Source: Bacteroidota bacterium (GTDB lineage Bacteria > Bacteroidota > Bacteroidia > Chitinophagales > Chitinophagaceae). From it: a stretch of 17,944 nt of DNA. The position numbers and the translations under genes were made by a program. Below are positions 14,272-17,944 of this stretch, piece by piece (position 1 is the stretch's first letter; every line of letters begins with the position of its first letter). Below the pieces are notes generated by a model. It was not told the DNA's origin. It made no database searches and saw nothing but the letters and a program-made list of their open reading frames with translations. The DNA is taken from positions 1 to 17,944 of the forward strand of contig JAGWPI010000253.1 of assembly GCA_028877005.1 (NCBI GenBank). Reading direction: 5' to 3'.

Positions 14272-15750
14272 TTATTTTAAAATAACCGATTGAATAGTTA
14301 AAATAGCAGGTGATAAAAGTTTCATTAACAAGAATGGTAAAATACCGACAATTAAAATACCAATTAACAGAATAATTCCTGCCCATTGTTCATACCAACT
14401 AGCATCCGTTAGTGTGTTCGGTTGGTAAGTTTTATACTTACCCATTAACACAGTACCAATAGCTCTTAAAATATAAACAGCAGTTATTACAATTGATGCA
14501 GCAGCAAAAATTGTTGCAATTTTATAAGCAGTAATAGGTTGTTGCCACGAACCCACCAATATTGTTATTTCGGCAGTAAAGCCACTTAAGCCAGGCAATC
14601 CTAATGAAGCAAGACCGGCCAAAATAAATAAACTGCCAATAAAAGGCATATATGCTAAAAGTCCACCCATTTCTTGTATTATACGGGTATGTGTTCGGCT
14701 ATATATCATACCAATAGCAGCAAAGAAAAGAGCCGTCATTAAACCATGAGAAACCATTTGTAAAACAGCACCGGTTAAAGCTACTGGCGTTAACATACCA
14801 ATTCCCAATAAAACAAAACCACAATGACTAATAGAAGAATATGCATTCATATATTTCAAATCTTTTTGAGCCATAGTAGCAAAAGCGCCATACACTATTC
14901 CAATAGTAGCCAATAAAATAATATAGGGAGCATATACCTTCGCTGCTTCCGGCATTAATAACATTACCAACCGTAATAATCCATAGCCACCTAACTTCAT
15001 TGAAATACCGGCTAAAAACATAGAGCCCGCAGTAGGTGCAGCCGAATGTCCATCGGGTACCCAAGTGTGAAAGGGAAATAAAGCTGTAAAAACACCAAAT
15101 CCAATAAAAAAGAAAGGAAATAAAAAAATTTGTACACTAAAAGGCAGTTGCATTTGAGCAATTTGCAATATATTAAACGAGTGCCATTCAGCAGGCTCGT
15201 TGTAATACAAACCGGCTATTCCCATAAATAGCAAAGCAGAACTGCCTATTAACATGAGAACCAACTTAGTTGCGCTATATGCCTTTTTACCACTTCCCCA
15301 AATTAATATTAATAAAAATTTAGGTACTACCGCAACTTCTAAGAAGAAAAACATTAAAAACAAATCAAGCGAAATAAAGAAACCATATGCCCCAAATGCC
15401 AATAAGGTTAAGAGGACAAAAAATTCTTTTTGTAGTGTTGTTTCTTTCCAGGAAATCAAAATTGCAGCTATAACTATTAGTGCTGTTAAAAATAACATCA
15501 CTATAGAAATTCCATCTATGCCTACATGATAGTGAATGTGTAAAGGGCTAAACCACTCAATGTTAGTTTGAAGTTGCATTAATTCATGATGTGGAGAAAC
15601 TATTGAAACGTATTCTATTAAAACTGCAATAATAATTATCAATTGTGCAACTGCACCAAGTAAAGCAACCGGTTTAATATATGGCTGATTGATTAGCATT
15701 AATACCAAAATGGTTATTAAGGGTACAATAAGTAAAAAGTTAACAATCAT
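14272..15750 (-). CDS. nuoM: NADH-quinone oxidoreductase subunit M
   Basis: An antiporter-like complex I subunit (492 aa, about 14 membrane helices) that moves protons across the inner membrane. Glu138 in FFFLEVAVVPKFLL corresponds to the essential Glu144 of E. coli, Lys252 in SMKLGGYGLLR to Lys265, and Glu394 in GFTAEITILVG to Glu407. The signature PFHTWVPDGHSAAPTAGS (226-243) is intact. One residue stands out: where E. coli NuoM has the central TM7 lysine just before this signature (Lys234), this protein reads GFGVFTALFPFHTW, with no lysine at or beside that site. I believe some other bacterial NuoM lineages share such a change, so it need not mean inactivity. The gene starts 31 bases after nuoL and ends 26 bases before nuoN. 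Confidence 0.95.
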   Translation of the reverse strand: MIVNFLLIVPLITILVLMLINQPYIKPVALLGAVAQLIIIIAVLIEYVSIVSPHHELMQLQTNIEWFSPLHIHYHVGIDGISIVMLFLTALIVIAAILISWKETTLQKEFFVLLTLLAFGAYGFFISLDLFLMFFFLEVAVVPKFLLILIWGSGKKAYSATKLVLMLIGSSALLFMGIAGLYYNEPAEWHSFNILQIAQMQLPFSVQIFLFPFFFIGFGVFTALFPFHTWVPDGHSAAPTAGSMFLAGISMKLGGYGLLRLVMLLMPEAAKVYAPYIILLATIGIVYGAFATMAQKDLKYMNAYSSISHCGFVLLGIGMLTPVALTGAVLQMVSHGLMTALFFAAIGMIYSRTHTRIIQEMGGLLAYMPFIGSLFILAGLASLGLPGLSGFTAEITILVGSWQQPITAYKIATIFAAASIVITAVYILRAIGTVLMGKYKTYQPNTLTDASWYEQWAGIILLIGILIVGILPFLLMKLLSPAILTIQSVILK

Positions 15751-15781
15751 ATAATTTGATTATTTAAATATTTCAAGCGCA

Positions 15782-17698
15782 CTAAAATGTATACATTACT
15801 ATAACCAATAAACATAAAACACCTATTAAAAAATAAAATGCGTATTGCTGAACCTTGCCAGACTGCAACTTCTTAATAAAAACTGATAACCAATTGGTAA
15901 TACCTGAACTGGTATTAACTGCACCATCCACCGCATTTTTATCTATCCATGCTATAGAAGAACCAATACCTTTAAATATAATGATACGTGTAATAAAAAG
16001 ATACAACTCGTCTATATAAAATTTTTTCTTAACTGTTTGATAGAACCATCCAAACGATTTTTCTAAAGAACTCGGCAAATTGTTTTCCCGGTAATATAAA
16101 ATAGCTGCATAAAAAAAGCCTAATACAGATAATGCTATAGGAATTACAGAAAACCCAAAATGAACTTCAAGCAAAACAGGTTTCCCATTAGCACTTATAA
16201 AATCGCCAAAAGGAACATAGCCGGTAATTATTACCAGTAATGTTAAAACAATTAATGCTAATTGCATAAGCCCCATCCCCTCCTTTTTTAATGTAGTAAT
16301 TACAGGTTTATTCCAAAAAATACTAAAATATAATCTAAACATATAAAAAGCAGTTATACCCGCTGTAATAAGAGCAACTGCATACACCCATTTATGATTA
16401 TTATAAGCTGCAGACAAGATTGCTTCTTTACTAAAAAAACCTGAAAAAGGTGGTATACCTGAAATAGCCAAACATGCAACTAAAAAACTAATATGGGTAA
16501 CGGGTAATTGCTTGCGTAAGCCACCCATTTCATGCATATTATTTGTATGTACTGTATGTATAATAACACCTGCGCATAAAAACAACAATGATTTAAAAAA
16601 AGCATGGGTAAACAAATGAAACATAGCTGCACTATATCCCAAATGTATACCGGTTAAATTATCATCAACGCCCAATGACAACATCATATACCCTATTTGA
16701 GAAATGGTAGAAAATGCTAAAACACGTTTAATATCTGTTTGTGTACAAGCAATAATTGCTGCAAATAAAGCCGTACCAGAACCAATAAAAGCAATGATAT
16801 GCAAAACTGTAACATCCATTTGAAAAACAGGGAAAAAACGAGCAATTAAATAAACGCCGGCAACCACCATGGTAGCTGCATGAATTAAAGCTGAAACCGG
16901 GGTGGGTCCTTCCATGGCATCGGGTAACCAAATATGTAAGGGAAACATAGCTGATTTGCCGGCAGCACCTATAAATAAAAGCAAACAAGCCCAAGTTAAA
17001 GTAGACATTCCTAAAAATGAAGCAGCAGCACCCTTCCATAAATATTGTTGTTCACCAATTGAAGTAATTATTTGAATAATATCAAAATTGTTAGCTAAAC
17101 CACCCATTATCAATATGCCTATCAAGAAACCAAAATCGGCAAAACGTGTTACAATAAATGCTTTCTTCGCAGCGGAAACGGCCTCTGGCTTTGTGTAATA
17201 GAATCCAATTAATAAATAGGAAGAAATACCAACTAACTCCCAAAACATAAATAATTCAAACAAATTACCGGATAGTACCAAGCCTAACATTGCAAATGTA
17301 AATAGTGCTAAATAGGCAAAGTAATAACCATAACGTTGTTCACCTTTCATGTAGGCCAAACTAAATACATGCACCATTAACGAAATAAAACTAACCACTA
17401 CTAACATCATCACAGAAATAGCATCTATGATTATAGTAAAATTAATAGAGAGCTGCCTAGTAAATACCAACCATTTAATATCTATGGGTACAAATAAAGC
17501 ATATGAGCTATTTATTTTACCATAAATAAAAAAATATTGCCAAGCTATTAGAAATGATAAAAATGTAATAATCAACAGGATTAAAGTAGCCAAATAACCG
17601 GAAAAAATAGGCCAACGTATACCAAAGAATAAACGTATTATCACAAACGTCATTAAAGGTAAGCAAAGTAATAAAGTAATGATTAGCCCTTCATTCAT
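15782..17698 (-). CDS. nuoL: NADH-quinone oxidoreductase subunit L
   Basis: The most distal antiporter-like subunit of complex I, 638 aa. Its extra C-terminal part (from about residue 500) should hold the lateral helix that runs along NuoM and NuoN. Proton-path residues are present: Glu154 in MFWELVGISSYLLIGF, Asp188 in VTRFADFGF, Lys248 in GAAGKSAMFPLHIWLPDAM with His255 close by, and Lys424 in PFSGFFSKEAIL. HAATMVVAGVYLIAR (273-287) is the classic family block. I chose the ATG at 17698 (MNEGLIITLLLCLPL), which starts directly with the first membrane helix; an upstream in-frame TTG at 17740 would add 14 polar residues. The gap to nuoK is then 77 bases, the longest in this operon. Confidence 0.96.
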   Translation of the reverse strand: MNEGLIITLLLCLPLMTFVIIRLFFGIRWPIFSGYLATLILLIITFLSFLIAWQYFFIYGKINSSYALFVPIDIKWLVFTRQLSINFTIIIDAISVMMLVVVSFISLMVHVFSLAYMKGEQRYGYYFAYLALFTFAMLGLVLSGNLFELFMFWELVGISSYLLIGFYYTKPEAVSAAKKAFIVTRFADFGFLIGILIMGGLANNFDIIQIITSIGEQQYLWKGAAASFLGMSTLTWACLLLFIGAAGKSAMFPLHIWLPDAMEGPTPVSALIHAATMVVAGVYLIARFFPVFQMDVTVLHIIAFIGSGTALFAAIIACTQTDIKRVLAFSTISQIGYMMLSLGVDDNLTGIHLGYSAAMFHLFTHAFFKSLLFLCAGVIIHTVHTNNMHEMGGLRKQLPVTHISFLVACLAISGIPPFSGFFSKEAILSAAYNNHKWVYAVALITAGITAFYMFRLYFSIFWNKPVITTLKKEGMGLMQLALIVLTLLVIITGYVPFGDFISANGKPVLLEVHFGFSVIPIALSVLGFFYAAILYYRENNLPSSLEKSFGWFYQTVKKKFYIDELYLFITRIIIFKGIGSSIAWIDKNAVDGAVNTSSGITNWLSVFIKKLQSGKVQQYAFYFLIGVLCLLVIVMYTF

Positions 17699-17775
17699 AG
17701 CAATATATTTAGTATCTAATGAACCAGATAAACGTTGCAATAATATTAATTTGACTATGCAACGGTAGCATCAAC

Positions 17776-17944
17776 TCAAAACTTCATTTCTTCCGTTTCA
17801 TTAACATCAATTTCTTTATTATAGCGGTATAAATGTATTATAATTGCAATAGCAACGGCTGCTTCAGCTGCTGCGATAGTAATTACAAAAAGAAAAAAGA
17901 AAATACCATCTAAATTTTGAGGATACAAGTATTTATTAAATGCA
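17776..17944 (-). CDS. nuoK: NADH-quinone oxidoreductase subunit K (C-terminal part, runs off right edge)
   Basis: Only the last 55 residues are in the window. FLFVITIAAAEAAVAIAIII followed by HLYRYNKEIDVNE is the characteristic end of NuoK. Its conserved membrane glutamate in the AAAEAAV motif corresponds to E. coli Glu72 of the channel linking the quinone site to the antiporter subunits. Full NuoK is about 100 aa, so the N-terminal half lies beyond the right edge. The order nuoK-L-M-N on the minus strand is the standard complex I arrangement, and the promoter must be outside the window. Confidence 0.93.
   Translation of the reverse strand, partial: AFNKYLYPQNLDGIFFFLFVITIAAAEAAVAIAIIIHLYRYNKEIDVNETEEMKF

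Noticed and set aside
1..17944. CRISPR arrays, insertion sequences, tRNA/rRNA genes, prophage or defence genes
   Set aside because: No regularly spaced repeats, transposase-like frames, cloverleaf or rRNA sequence was seen on either strand. Gene content is core metabolism, secretion and proteolysis.

Overview
The window reads as chromosomal DNA of a Bacteroidota bacterium, most likely from or near Chitinophagales/Chitinophagaceae. The evidence is an N-terminal SprA (the outer-membrane channel of the type IX secretion system), low-GC coding sequence, almost no Shine-Dalgarno sequences, TAnnTTTG-type -7 promoter elements as described for Bacteroidetes, and the Bacteroidota character of nearly every protein. 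The content is mostly core housekeeping. I found no insertion sequence, prophage, CRISPR array, tRNA or rRNA, and no clear previously undescribed system. The points worth a second look are small: a pterin gene pair, a double ClpP, unusual inverted repeats around the clp genes, two unrecognised small proteins and a substituted residue in NuoM.

Layout. Positions 1-3203 (minus) hold ruvA followed by the first 859 codons of sprA, which runs off the left edge. fabH (3326-4315, plus) diverges from ruvA and converges on a DinB-family protein (4368-4856, minus). Next is a plus-strand pair: a trans-sulfuration-type PLP enzyme and a GNAT acetyltransferase five bases after it. A hairpin ends this pair against convergent fabD (6755-7645, minus). 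Upstream of fabD lies a minus-strand pterin operon in which a C-x5-HGH-type 6-pyruvoyl-tetrahydropterin synthase overlaps folE, with a strong terminator behind folE. A 338-base divergent intergenic region with promoters and a 14-bp inverted repeat leads into clpP1, clpP2, clpX and a 47-codon small gene (plus, 9360-12311). A long bidirectional hairpin separates these from the end of the complex I operon on the minus strand: nuoK (partial, right edge), nuoL, nuoM, nuoN and an unrecognised 125-aa protein.

How they work together. NuoK-L-M-N are the antiporter-like membrane arm of NADH:quinone oxidoreductase. ClpX with two catalytically complete ClpP subunits forms an ATP-dependent protease. FabH and FabD belong to type II fatty-acid synthesis but lie apart here. 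The PTPS and FolE pair catalyses the first two steps from GTP to 6-pyruvoyl-tetrahydropterin. RuvA is the Holliday-junction-binding partner of RuvB. All functional statements rest on motifs read by eye; no database search was run.
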